Shown here piece by piece: positions 33,067 to 43,600 of a stretch of 46,223 nucleotides of DNA. Every line of letters begins with the position of its first letter. Within the stretch, counting starts at the first letter, position 1. This stretch comes from JAVBPB01 sp031549965 (GTDB lineage Bacteria > Bacillota > Clostridia > Lachnospirales > Lachnospiraceae). Below the pieces are notes generated by a model, which was given only the letters and a program-made list of their open reading frames with translations, did not search any database and was not told the origin of the DNA. The stretch spans positions 1 to 46,223 of the forward strand of contig JAVBPB010000017.1 in assembly GCA_031549965.1 (NCBI GenBank). Direction: 5' to 3'. The position numbers and the translations under genes are program-made.

Positions 33067-34809
33067 ATGAAACAAAAAAGAAAAGAAATAATTAAGCTTA
33101 TGATTTTATATGCAAAGCCATATAAAAAGCGATTTATTACTTTATTTTTTTCAACATTAATACAAGATATTATTAAAGTGTTGTTTTTGTTTATGTTTGG
33201 CTTAGTGGTTGATGAAATTACATATTATAAAGATTTAAATGCTTTTATTAATCTTGTGGGAATTATATGCATCTTAGTTTTAGGATATTTATTTTTAGAA
33301 TTATTGAAAACGGCTGCTTTTTGGAATACACAACTAAGATATGTATTAGATCTAAGAATTGCAATTATGAAAAGTGTATATAAAGCTAAGGCTAAAGTTT
33401 TAACAAAAATGAAAGCAGGAGATATTGTATATAGTGTTAATTATGACTCACCAGATTTTATGAACGTTATTACGGACAATATATTTGAATCTATTAGTAC
33501 AGTATGCATTTTATTATTATCATTTGGTTTGCTATTTAAAATTAATTTTAAATTAGCAATATTTATGTTAATCACAATACCTTTAATAGTCATAATAGGT
33601 AGAATAATTGGTAATATTGCAGAAAAAAGATCTGTTCTTTTGCGTGATAGCGTTGGAAATTTTAATAGTTGGGTTTTTGAGATGATAAAGGGTATTAGGG
33701 AAATTAGAATATTTTCTGGTGAAGAGAATGTATTAAAATTTTTTAATATGTATTATAAAGAGCTAATTAAAAATAATAAAAAAATGTTACATATTAATAT
33801 TTCTGTTGAACAAATAAGCAAATTTATAGAATTAATATTAGAAATTGGTTTGTATAACATAGGAACATATTTAATTATAAATGAAGAAATTTCTATTGGT
33901 ATATTTGTTACTGCAATAACATTAACTTCATTGGTGACTCAAAATTTAGCTAGATTAAGTGAATTTTTTGTATTGTTAAGGTCAAGGCAAGCTAATTTGG
34001 AAAGGGTATATGACTATATACACTTAGAATCTGAAGGTAATACAAATTATAGAAATAATTCAAATATAAAAGGAAATATTTCGTTTGAAAACGTATCATT
34101 TTCTTATGAAGGAGATAAACAAGTTTTAAAAAATATTAATTTAACGATTCTTCAAGGAGAAAAGATAGCTATTGTAGGAAAAAGTGGGGTAGGTAAATCA
34201 ACCATAGCTAGTTTGATTCTACGATTAAATGATATTGATAATGGTACTATTTATATAGATAATCAAAATAGTTTAAAGTATTCCTATAAAGAAATTAGAC
34301 AAAATATCGGAATTGTACAACAAGATGTGCTTATTTTTGATGGTACAATTAGATATAATTTGTCTTTGGGAAAAAGAGAAGCCACTGAGGATGAGATGCT
34401 AGATGCTTGTGAGAAAGCATCCATTTTACAATTTATTATTAGTCTTCCAAATGGATTGGATACAGTTATAGGAAAAACGGGTATGAGCTTATCTGGAGGT
34501 CAAAAGCAAAAAATATCAATTGCACGAATTTTTTTAAAAAATCCTAAAGTTATAATATTTGATGAGGCAACATCGGCTTTAGATTATGAATCAGAAGAAT
34601 CTATTAATCAAGCTTGGCTAAAGTTAAGTGAAAATAAAACGTCTATAGTTATAGCACATAGATTAACATCTATTGTAAATGCAGATAAAGTAGCATTAAT
34701 AAAAGATGGAGAGCTTATAGCTTTTGCACATCACAAAGAGCTATTGGCATCAAACAATCATTACAAAGAGTTATTTTATTCACAATATATTGGAGGGGAA
34801 GTAAATTGA
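33067..34809 (+). CDS. ABC exporter half-transporter 1 (TMD-NBD)
   Basis: 580 residues: six-helix exporter membrane domain (about 1-310) and nucleotide-binding domain (about 340-575). Walker A 'VGKSGVGKST', Q-loop 'IVQQDVLIFDG', signature 'LSGGQKQK', Walker B 'VIIFDEATSALD' and H-loop 'VIAHRLTS' are all intact, so both ATP-site elements look active. There is no N-terminal peptidase domain, so it does not process a double-glycine leader itself. It is translated with the next gene (4-bp TTGA overlap), and together they would form a heterodimeric lipid, peptide or drug exporter. Confidence 0.88.
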   Translation: MKQKRKEIIKLMILYAKPYKKRFITLFFSTLIQDIIKVLFLFMFGLVVDEITYYKDLNAFINLVGIICILVLGYLFLELLKTAAFWNTQLRYVLDLRIAIMKSVYKAKAKVLTKMKAGDIVYSVNYDSPDFMNVITDNIFESISTVCILLLSFGLLFKINFKLAIFMLITIPLIVIIGRIIGNIAEKRSVLLRDSVGNFNSWVFEMIKGIREIRIFSGEENVLKFFNMYYKELIKNNKKMLHINISVEQISKFIELILEIGLYNIGTYLIINEEISIGIFVTAITLTSLVTQNLARLSEFFVLLRSRQANLERVYDYIHLESEGNTNYRNNSNIKGNISFENVSFSYEGDKQVLKNINLTILQGEKIAIVGKSGVGKSTIASLILRLNDIDNGTIYIDNQNSLKYSYKEIRQNIGIVQQDVLIFDGTIRYNLSLGKREATEDEMLDACEKASILQFIISLPNGLDTVIGKTGMSLSGGQKQKISIARIFLKNPKVIIFDEATSALDYESEESINQAWLKLSENKTSIVIAHRLTSIVNADKVALIKDGELIAFAHHKELLASNNHYKELFYSQYIGGEVN

Positions 34810-36563
34810 GAAGAAAATCTATTATTCATGAAAAAATATATATACTTTTAGGAATAAAAAATACTTTTAATAATTATCAATGGATTTTCTGTGGGTTACT
34901 TTTATTAGAATTATTGATTTTAGTTGTGCAACTTATCAACCCTTATTTTTATAAAATGCTGGTAGATGATGTATTAATGGACAAAAATCTGGATTTATTA
35001 TATGTAGTATGTTTTGGGAAAATAGTATTTTTTTTCCTACATTCATTTTTAACTATTAATAGTAAAAACCTAAAATTTAATATTGTTAATAAAATAATAT
35101 ATGAATTAAAATCTAAATTGTTTATTAATTATTTAAATATGCCTACGAAGGAACAAGATAAAACAAAGTCTGGAGACCTAGAAGAAATTATAAATAGAGA
35201 TATAATTAATTTTGATAAATTTTTTAATCAGCAGTTTATAGAATATATAGTTTCTTGTGTTTTTGTTACAGCTTGTGCTTTGGTATTATTTTTTATTAAT
35301 TGGAAACTTGCGGTTGTATCCTGTATTGTGGTACCAGTTCCATATATAATAAGCAATATAATAGGTAAAATAAATTACAAACGTCAGTTGGAACGTAGAA
35401 AATTATATGGTGAGTATGAAAATTTTATTTATGATAGTTTACAGTCATGGAAGGAAATTAAGACTTTGTGTTTAGAAAAAGAACAATTGAGGAAATTTGT
35501 TAATTACAGACACAAATTATCAAAGTATGATATTATAAGCGGATATTGGGAGTTTATACGAGAATCTGTTAGCTTTTTAAATGAAATTCTAGCAACTAAG
35601 ATATTTATATACTTTATTGGTGGTTTATTTGTAATGAAAGGAGAAATTACCATTGGAAGCTTATTAGTTTTTGCTAGTTATTATAATGACTTTTATATTC
35701 GCATTAATATAATGAATAAAAGTAATTATGAATTTTATAATGATTTGCCTTCTTTAAAAAGAGTTATTGAAGTATTGAGTAGAGAAAAGAGGAATACTAA
35801 ATTAGTTATTGAAAAACAACTTCAGTGTGATATTTTATTTGAAAAAGTATTTTTTAAATATGATAAAGATACTGAATTTGGATTAAAAAATATTAGCTTT
35901 AATATTAAAAAAGGTGAAATATTTGCTATTGTTGGAAAGAGTGGTAGTGGAAAAACAACTATTGTTAAACTATTACTAAACATGTACGAAAAAGAATCTG
36001 GAAAAATATATTTTGGTGATTATAGTATTGATGAGATAGACTCAAGTAGTATGCACAAAAATATTGGAATTATAATGCAAGATAGTTTACTTTTTAATAT
36101 GACAATAAAAGAAAATTTATTACTTGTAAAAGGTGATGTTACTGATGAGGAAATAATTTTGGCATGTAAAAAAGCCAATATACATGATTATATTGATTCA
36201 TTGCCAAATAAATATAATACTGTTATTGGGGAAAAGGGAGTTAGATTATCAGGAGGACAAAAACAAAGATTAACAATTGCAAGATTATTTTTAAAAACTC
36301 CAAATACTATTATTTTTGATGAAGCAACATCTTTACTAGATTCTGAATCAGAGTTAATGATTCATCAATCATTGGAAAAAATATCAAAAAACAGAACTGT
36401 AATTATTATAGCTCATAGGCTTTCATCCGTATTATTGGCGGATAGGATTTTAGTTGTTGATAAAGGCTGCATAGTTGGGAATGGAAACCATAAAGAATTG
36501 TTGAAGAATAATAAAATTTATAAAGAACTGTTTCAAAAGCAAGTGGAAGAATATGTAGTATAA
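34806..36563 (+). CDS. ABC exporter half-transporter 2 (TMD-NBD)
   Basis: 585 residues, TTG start at 34806 in the TTGA overlap, with GGAGG about 11 bases upstream. Membrane domain about 1-310, ATPase domain about 340-580 with Walker A 'VGKSGSGKTT', Q-loop 'IMQDSLLFNM', signature 'LSGGQKQR', Walker B 'TIIFDEATSLLD' and H-loop 'IIAHRLSS'. Many heterodimeric exporters have one degenerate ATP site; here neither subunit shows an obvious loss of the Walker B glutamate. Substrate unknown; no immunity, modification or precursor-peptide gene is adjacent. Confidence 0.88.
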   Translation: MRRKSIIHEKIYILLGIKNTFNNYQWIFCGLLLLELLILVVQLINPYFYKMLVDDVLMDKNLDLLYVVCFGKIVFFFLHSFLTINSKNLKFNIVNKIIYELKSKLFINYLNMPTKEQDKTKSGDLEEIINRDIINFDKFFNQQFIEYIVSCVFVTACALVLFFINWKLAVVSCIVVPVPYIISNIIGKINYKRQLERRKLYGEYENFIYDSLQSWKEIKTLCLEKEQLRKFVNYRHKLSKYDIISGYWEFIRESVSFLNEILATKIFIYFIGGLFVMKGEITIGSLLVFASYYNDFYIRINIMNKSNYEFYNDLPSLKRVIEVLSREKRNTKLVIEKQLQCDILFEKVFFKYDKDTEFGLKNISFNIKKGEIFAIVGKSGSGKTTIVKLLLNMYEKESGKIYFGDYSIDEIDSSSMHKNIGIIMQDSLLFNMTIKENLLLVKGDVTDEEIILACKKANIHDYIDSLPNKYNTVIGEKGVRLSGGQKQRLTIARLFLKTPNTIIFDEATSLLDSESELMIHQSLEKISKNRTVIIIAHRLSSVLLADRILVVDKGCIVGNGNHKELLKNNKIYKELFQKQVEEYVV

Positions 36564-36615
36564 TAGGGAGGTACTAAAAGGGCAAAGCGTCACTCCTCAG
36601 AAACTAAAAAGAGAA

Positions 36616-36655
36616 ATCCCCCTGTCAAACCCTAATAAGATAAAACAGGAGGGAT
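36616..36655 (-). terminator. Terminator of the glucan phosphorylase gene
   Basis: ATCCCTCCTGT (minus strand, 36655-36645) pairs with ACAGGGGGAT (36625-36616) with one bulge and is followed on the minus strand by TTCTCTTTTT. It lies between the convergent exporter and phosphorylase genes. Confidence 0.6.
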
Positions 36656-36670
36656 CCCTTAAAATAATAT

Positions 36671-39600
36671 CTAAATAATCTCTTCCTCACAAATATAAAC
36701 AACAATCTTATTAACAGCATTATCCCTAGAGAAAACTTTCTGACTTAACTCACTACTAAGTGTTAAACCATCAAAAGCAGAAACATTATTATCCATTTCA
36801 AATTCAATTCTACTCTCTTTAGATAATTTATAAATTACCGGTATTTGACACAATGTAAATGCAAGGCTTCCCTCTTCTAAATTAAGCTCTAAATTATTTC
36901 CATTTAAATCAAAATAGTTAAATAAAGTTCCCTCAGTAAAGAATTCAGTTTTTCTAAGTAAAGCCGGATTAAAACTTATTGAACCATTAGTAACCATAAC
37001 CCCAAGCTCTAACCTTCTCGTTAAAATTTCTTCTTTAACCTGACCTGTCATACCTGGTTGCTGTGCACCTTGAAGGTATGGTGTGTGTGAATATGGATCA
37101 AGCGGAAAAGCTCCCCAAGTTTTAGGATCCTTATTAAATCCAAGACCTTTTCTCAATCGGTAATATGTATCTTTTAAAGCTGATAGTTCATCCTTACTGC
37201 TAGTTTTTAATGAGTCGAAGAAAGTTTCTTCAAGGCTAAGTAAAAACTTAGCATTTTGATGCCAGTAGATACAGCCGATTCCCTCGTATTTATACATTCT
37301 TCCAGAACGGCCGGTAAATTCCTTGTGCTTAAAGATCTCATCGTAAATATCGCATAAGGAATCAAATTCCTCTGTTACTAATTGAGAATATTTAGGGTTT
37401 TGCTTAATATTCTCAAGAGATTTTAAGAAGCTGTGAATATCTACTATACTTTCATTAAGCCTTATATTGCCGTGCATATCTTTACTTATAAAAGTAATAT
37501 CCCCATCTTCAATTAAAAGTTTAATCAGGTTAGAAATATCAGCATATTTTGAAGGAAGAATATTTTTATCCATAAAAGTTTTTAATGACTTAACTGGGTA
37601 CAGATAGAAAGAACTTTGTTCTTTACTATACATTGGACTGTCTTCCATTGTCTTTATAAGTGAAAGGGCTTCTGATGCTGATAATTTGCCACTTCCAAGA
37701 ACAGCGGTTTGACCTTCAAGCATAGGCATAAGATGAGAAATTTCTAAGGTATCATCTGTTAACTTAAGTATATTATAAGCATGATAAAAACCATTTTCAT
37801 CCTTGTTTAAATCTATAGTAAAATCAATATATGCCAGTGAAAGCTCAAAAAACTTATTAAACTCATTATATGTTATATTTTCCTTAGTGCTAAAACCGCT
37901 ACTATATATAACTTCTCTATAACTGCTAAATGCATTAGAAAGATTATTAAGTATTTCTCTTATTAAATTATTAGTCATTCCATCTTTATTTAGGTTAGAA
38001 ATATTTTCATTAAAAATTCTAAAAACTTCACCAAAAAATACTTTAACTTCATGTGAAATTAAAACATCTTTATCTTTAAAGCTTTCTAATAGGTTTTTTA
38101 AGAAAACTAAATGCCTGCGTAACTGATATACGGTAACCATTGATAATCCATTGCCTACAAGTGCGTTATTAGCATCATTCCATTCAGGTCTTTCAGTATT
38201 CATCCAAATACCACCACCAATTATAAGATTAGATAGTTTTGAAAGAACAGGAACAATTAATTTTTCCATGAATGAAACATAGTATAAATTACTGTTATTA
38301 AAAATTAATTTGCCGTCAGTACCAAAGGTTTTAACAAAGTCCATAATTTCGTAGTGCTTTTTGGAATCAAATACAACAGTGCTTTTGCTGTTTATAATAA
38401 TATCAGCGTATGGCTTAATTTTATAAGGAACATTAGCATAACAGAATATGTCTTTTTCAAATAAATGTTCTAAAGCTTTTGGGTTATGACTGTTTAAAGC
38501 TTCAAGTAGCCTTAATAAATATATTATTTGATGGTCACCCCAATATCCAAGACCACTAAAAGGATCATGTGGATCTGGAATTTCCCAATCGATTCCTTCT
38601 TTGCTAATTCTATATGGATTAAATCCATCAGCAGTTGAGGCATTCAAAAATTTAGCAATAATATTGTCAAGGTATTCAGGAAAGCTAAGACACATTGATT
38701 CCCAATTTTGGAAAATATCTCTCCAGTTACCTTCATAATGGTATAATCGTTTGCCTGAATCATTCTTTAAATTAATAAAGAATTTATTCCAAGGTCTTGA
38801 AGGATCTCCGTGGCGTCTTGAGAAGCAAATAGGTAAAAATTCTAAACATAAATGAATTAAATCGGCATTATTGGTTTCATGTGCTGATTTCTTTAGATAT
38901 AAAACATTTGGGTTTTCTTTTATTTTATCAAAAAAATCTTTGTTACTATGGTATAATGACTTGTTTCTTATGTTGATAAATGATATTAACTCATCAAAGT
39001 CAAAATCATATCCATCATCAAATACTCCTCCACGCATGTTATTGTATAAAACATTTACAAAATGATGTTTTGATGATATTTCATCGTTGGTTCTTTGTAG
39101 TCCGTCACTAAATGCGGTAATTGTTCTTAATTGTTTAGTACTTTCTAAAATATCTGATTGTATATCTAAAAGCAGTGCTTTTTTGTCGGTGTTTTTAATT
39201 AGATTTTGTAAAGAAGCTATTTGACAGTGGTTTAAGGCAACTTCCAAAATAATCATCCAAGAGGATGTTGAATTTTCTTGAAGACTAAGTTCTTGATATG
39301 TAAAATAAGCACCTTTTTTTCCAAGAGACCTAATTTCTTTTTTAACTTCTAAGCCCTCACAAAAACTTTCGATTTGAGAAGGAGAAAGCATAATAGTTGG
39401 TTCATTGTCACAAATGCTCCATGCAATATTTGCATTTAATATTTCAACAGGTTCAGGAACATCATTTATTTTAGAAGTTAAGGAATATATTGCAATATTA
39501 GTAGCCTCACAAAGCTCTGAAGCTTTGTATGCATCTGTCAGACAGCTTTTGCCTTCGGATAATGCGGAGGGTATTCCATAAGGCATTATGTTTTGAACAC

Positions 39601-40105
39601 CATCAATTATATGTATATTTCGCTCTAAATTAGAATTGTTGGTAATAAAGGAGGTTCTTATTAACCCAAACTTTTCACTGCATTCCCATTTGTAGCAAAA
39701 TGATATATTTAAGGTATCATTAATTTCTTCATATATTATGGCACTTCCCCAGATGTTTTTATACAAGTTTCTCCTAATTGAATATGGTTTAACAACACTC
39801 TTATCAAATGGTTCCCAAAAATATGTACTATCATTATCTAAGAGTTTTACTATTGTTTTAGGGCCGGTAGAAGTATTTAAATGAATCTTATCATCAGTTT
39901 CATAAGGGAAAATTGCACCATCAACATTTTTTCTTCCTGCTGTTAGTGAACCATTTGATGATAAAAACATCCAAATATCACAATTACTTGCAAGTCCAAT
40001 AAAAAAGGCTGGCATTTTTTGAACATTTGAAATTTTGTAGTATTCTTCGTTTTGAAAGTTTACTAAGTCTCCAGTTACTTCATATGAATTTTGATTTGTA
40101 CTCAT
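36671..40105 (-). CDS. Long GH94-clan glycoside phosphorylase, probably beta-1,3-glucan phosphorylase (GH149/GH161-like)
   Basis: 1144 residues, cytoplasmic (no signal peptide). It would split beta-glucan oligosaccharides with phosphate to give glucose 1-phosphate. Supporting motifs: the N-terminal 'SNGSLTAGRKNVDGAIFPYE' region of long inverting phosphorylases, 'RRHGDPSRPWNKF', 'YEGNWRDIFQNWE', 'GLGYWGDHQIIYLLRLLEA' near residue 520 and 'GRSGRMYKYEGIGCIYWHQN'. Length and these motifs fit GH149/GH161 better than classical 800-residue GH94 enzymes; the 1,2-beta-oligoglucan phosphorylases are the main alternative. The divergent neighbour is a secreted GH81 beta-1,3-glucanase, which supports beta-1,3 specificity. 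Start: ATG with AAGGAGG about 11 bases upstream. Confidence 0.7.
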   Translation of the reverse strand: MSTNQNSYEVTGDLVNFQNEEYYKISNVQKMPAFFIGLASNCDIWMFLSSNGSLTAGRKNVDGAIFPYETDDKIHLNTSTGPKTIVKLLDNDSTYFWEPFDKSVVKPYSIRRNLYKNIWGSAIIYEEINDTLNISFCYKWECSEKFGLIRTSFITNNSNLERNIHIIDGVQNIMPYGIPSALSEGKSCLTDAYKASELCEATNIAIYSLTSKINDVPEPVEILNANIAWSICDNEPTIMLSPSQIESFCEGLEVKKEIRSLGKKGAYFTYQELSLQENSTSSWMIILEVALNHCQIASLQNLIKNTDKKALLLDIQSDILESTKQLRTITAFSDGLQRTNDEISSKHHFVNVLYNNMRGGVFDDGYDFDFDELISFINIRNKSLYHSNKDFFDKIKENPNVLYLKKSAHETNNADLIHLCLEFLPICFSRRHGDPSRPWNKFFINLKNDSGKRLYHYEGNWRDIFQNWESMCLSFPEYLDNIIAKFLNASTADGFNPYRISKEGIDWEIPDPHDPFSGLGYWGDHQIIYLLRLLEALNSHNPKALEHLFEKDIFCYANVPYKIKPYADIIINSKSTVVFDSKKHYEIMDFVKTFGTDGKLIFNNSNLYYVSFMEKLIVPVLSKLSNLIIGGGIWMNTERPEWNDANNALVGNGLSMVTVYQLRRHLVFLKNLLESFKDKDVLISHEVKVFFGEVFRIFNENISNLNKDGMTNNLIREILNNLSNAFSSYREVIYSSGFSTKENITYNEFNKFFELSLAYIDFTIDLNKDENGFYHAYNILKLTDDTLEISHLMPMLEGQTAVLGSGKLSASEALSLIKTMEDSPMYSKEQSSFYLYPVKSLKTFMDKNILPSKYADISNLIKLLIEDGDITFISKDMHGNIRLNESIVDIHSFLKSLENIKQNPKYSQLVTEEFDSLCDIYDEIFKHKEFTGRSGRMYKYEGIGCIYWHQNAKFLLSLEETFFDSLKTSSKDELSALKDTYYRLRKGLGFNKDPKTWGAFPLDPYSHTPYLQGAQQPGMTGQVKEEILTRRLELGVMVTNGSISFNPALLRKTEFFTEGTLFNYFDLNGNNLELNLEEGSLAFTLCQIPVIYKLSKESRIEFEMDNNVSAFDGLTLSSELSQKVFSRDNAVNKIVVYICEEEII

Positions 40106-40276
40106 ATTTTTTTATCCTCCTTAAATTATATGCCAGTGTGTAACATTTTATAAAATATGTGCATTCAAAAATGAAGGTGTTATTGCACTGACTGATTAAA
40201 TACATTGTAGCATACTATAGGTAAAATGTCTTAGTCCATTCAAAAGTTGAAAAGAATGTAAACCAAAACTAAAATA

Positions 40277-40530
40277 TGGACACCTAAAAATTAGGAACCT
40301 AAGTAAGATAGTTAATAAATTAAGGCTTCAATAATGTAAATCAGTTACTTTTAATAAAAATATAGTCTTTATTATAAAACGTTTACAAAGTAAAAAAATT
40401 ACAAAATCGTAAAAATAAGAACTAAAATTTTTATATTTTTGATTGTCACTAAAAAATGGACACCTTTTTTAGATTTTGAAGCAGTTAAAAAAGACACCTT
40501 AAATTTTGAGCAAGTAAAAATATGGACACC
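40277..40530 (+). repeat. TGGACACC repeats in the glucan control region
   Basis: TGGACACC occurs at 40277-40284, 40457-40464 and 40523-40530, with a variant AAGACACC at 40491-40498. The last three are spaced 34 and 32 bp and are embedded in similar AT-rich units (AAAAA before, TTTTGA-GCA-GT after). The layout recalls the repeated terminal boxes of some insertion sequences, or an array of protein-binding sites. Confidence 0.55.
40374..40387. promoter_or_regulatory. cre-like operator
   Basis: ATAAAACGTTTACA matches the Gram-positive CcpA cre consensus TGWAANCGNTNWCA at 8 of 10 fixed or W positions (the first two differ) and centres on the palindrome AAACGTTT. A LacI-family sugar repressor is an equally good candidate. 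Location between two divergent glucan genes fits carbon control. Confidence 0.4.
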
Positions 40531-40632
40531 AAAAAGTAAATAAATGACATTTAAATTTGTGGAAAATTATATTATGCTAATATTTGTAAAAAAGAGTTTT
40601 GTATAACATGCATAATAGAAAGGGAAGGCAAA

Positions 40633-43600
40633 ATGAGAAAGAAAGAAAAGAAGAACAAAGGGTATATTAAAAGAAGTGCTAGAAAACATTTAGCAGGTGC
40701 TTTAGGAGCTTGTATGTTAGTAACTTCACTAGCTCCAATGGCTCCAATTAATACAGTTAAGGCAGCAGATGCTCCATATGTAGTATCTACTAACAGGGCA
40801 GTATATGCAAGTACATCAGAAAATAGCTATGTAGCAGCAGAAAATGCAGTTGATGGTAATACTTCTACCAGATGGGGAAGTGAATGGACAGGAAATACAC
40901 AGTGGATATATGTAGACTTAGGAAAGGTTACTACTATTACAGGAGCAAAAATTAATTGGGAAGGTGCTTACGCTACAAAATATCGTATTCAATTCTCAAA
41001 TGATGAAATTAACTGGACAGACAAATATAGTGATGTAAATGGAAATGGCGGAATTGATACAATTGCTCTTACAGGAGAAGCAAGATTTGTAAGATTATTA
41101 TGTGAAGAAAAAGTATTTGCACAATATGGTTATTCTCTATTTGAATTTGAAGTATTAGGATTAAATGGATTAACAAAACCAACGCCAGTTTATGGTGAAA
41201 ATATAGCAAAAGGTAAGAACGTAACATCTTCTTCAGAATCTAATATATGGTGGCTCCTTGCATATTATCCAGAAGGAGCAGCAAGAGCAACTAATGCAGT
41301 TGATGGTAATAAGGATACACTTTGGCGTTCATCAGAAGAAGCAAAGGATCAATGGATTACTGTAGATCTTGGTTCAAAACAGGAAATTGGTCGTGTTATT
41401 CTTGACTGGAATAATGATGGTGCAGGAAGAGCATATGATATTCAGGTATCAGATAATAATGTAAACTTTACCACAGTTTGCCGTATAACTAATGGAACAG
41501 GCGGAAAAAAAGATATTCCTTTATATGCTAACGCAAGATATGTAAGAATGATGGGATATGGTAAGAGTGCTACAAGTAATGGTTTCTGGGTAAATGAATT
41601 TGAAGTATATAAATATGTACAAGGTGAAGCAAAAACAACTTATAGTATACCAGCTCTGCCACAAGCTTCAACTGTACAAGTTGGTTCAGGAAGTTATTTA
41701 ACAAATGATTTACATATGCCACAGCCAAAGTTACCACAATATAGAGACCAAAGCATTCAAACTCCAATAGAGTCTAACGACTGGTGGCAGTCAATGTTAA
41801 TTACTGAACTTGGCAATGCTTTATCAACACTTCCATTAAAGGTAAAATACGAGAAAAAAGGTCTTGGAATTTTAACAGCAGGAGCAGGATGGTTAAATGA
41901 TCGTTCTGTAGTAGCTGAAAATACACCTGATTTCTTTGTTATGCCAGGTAATTTAGATGCAGGAACACTTTATAATGAAGTGTCAGCATATAGTGATTAC
42001 TCAGTAACAGCAAGACTTCGTGACGCTAATACAATTGGTATGGAATCAGTAATTACAAAAGGTTCACCATATGTATATAATGAATTTAAAAATACAAGAG
42101 AAGCTCAGATTTATTCCACATCAATATCAAAGCTAGTTAATGGTAGTAATCAAACAATTCTTCAAAATAATGGAGATGTATTTACTGGTGACCATATTGG
42201 TATTGAAGTAACTGACAGAGAAAACAAAGATGGTACTTTAACATCAAAGAGCTATTATGCCCTAACAGTTCCAGCAGGAACAACTTTTAAAAGAGTTGGA
42301 AGTAAAATTAATATTGTATTCCCTGCTGATAATGGATACATGTCAGTTGCATCTATGCAAAACATGACTCAATTAGATTATTTCTATCAACATGGATATG
42401 CATTTATTAAAGATACTTCAGTTACTTATACATTCAACGAACAAACTTCAGAATTAGTAACTAACTTTAATGTAACAACTGAACTTAAAAGAGCTGGATT
42501 TACTAATCAAACAGTACAATCCTTACTTCCACACCAATGGAAACAATCAACTACGTCACTTACTAATATTACTTACCCTTCAGTAAGAGGAACTTTAAAA
42601 TTACATGAAGGCAATACATTCTCAACAAAGGATACCTTCTATGGTATTGTACCACAATTTACATTACCGACAAACTCAGAGTACAACAATACTGCAATGA
42701 AGAGTTACTTAGAAATATTAAAGAAATCAACCGATGAAAATATAAAATCAGCAGATGCTTACTGGCAGGGTAAATCATTACATCCACTTGCAATGGGCGT
42801 ATTGACAGCAGACCAAATGGGTGAAGCAGAGTACATGTCATTATTCTTACAAAGACTTAGAACAATTTTTGATGACTGGTTTACTTATTCAGGTGCAGAT
42901 GATGAATACTTCTTATACTATGATAAGGAATGGGGTACAATGTACTACAGAGTAAGTGAATTTGGTGCAAATGTTGGTATTACTGACCACCACTTCACAT
43001 ACGGATATTTAGTATTTGCAGCAAGCGTTTTAGCAACTTATGATGAAGATTTCTATAACAAATATAAAGATATGGTAGAACACATGGTTCGTGATTATGC
43101 TAATCCAAAAGACAATGACCCAATGTATCCAAGATTTAGAAGCTTTGATTTATATGAAGGTCACTCATGGGCTGGCGGATATGCGGATAACGATTCAGGA
43201 AATAATCAAGAAGCTGCCGGAGAATCACTATTTGGCTGGGTTGGCGAATACTTATGGGGTGTTCGTACAGGTAATACAGATTATAGAAATGCAGGTATTT
43301 TTGGATTTACAACTGAATTAAAAGCAGTAGAACAATATTGGTTTAACTATGATAATGATAACTGGATACCAGAATACACACATACATCAGTAGGTCAGGT
43401 ATATGGAAGTACAAACTTCTTTGGAACGTTCTTCCATGGTGATCCTTTATATGTATACGGTATTCACTGGCTACCAACATCAGAATATTTAACAAGCTAT
43501 GGATTTAACAAAACAGATGTAGCTGAATTATATCAAGGTTTAGTAGATGATGTTAATGCTGAAAAAGCAAAGAGACCAAATGACATTGTTTCAAGTCCTG

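Larger units (their letters stand above)
40106..40632. promoter_or_regulatory. Shared control region of phosphorylase and GH81 genes
   Basis: 527 bp between divergent genes. It contains a cre/LacI-type candidate at 40374-40387 and four GGACACC/GACACC words (see separate entries). The rest is very AT-rich with no gene. The GH81 ribosome site is AAAGGGAAGG just before the ATG at 40633. Confidence 0.5.

Noticed and set aside
36671..40105. Classical GH94 cellobiose or cellodextrin phosphorylase
   Set aside because: At 1144 residues it is some 300 longer than those enzymes, and the motifs and GH81 neighbour fit the long beta-glucan phosphorylases better. The 1,2-beta type remains a minor alternative.
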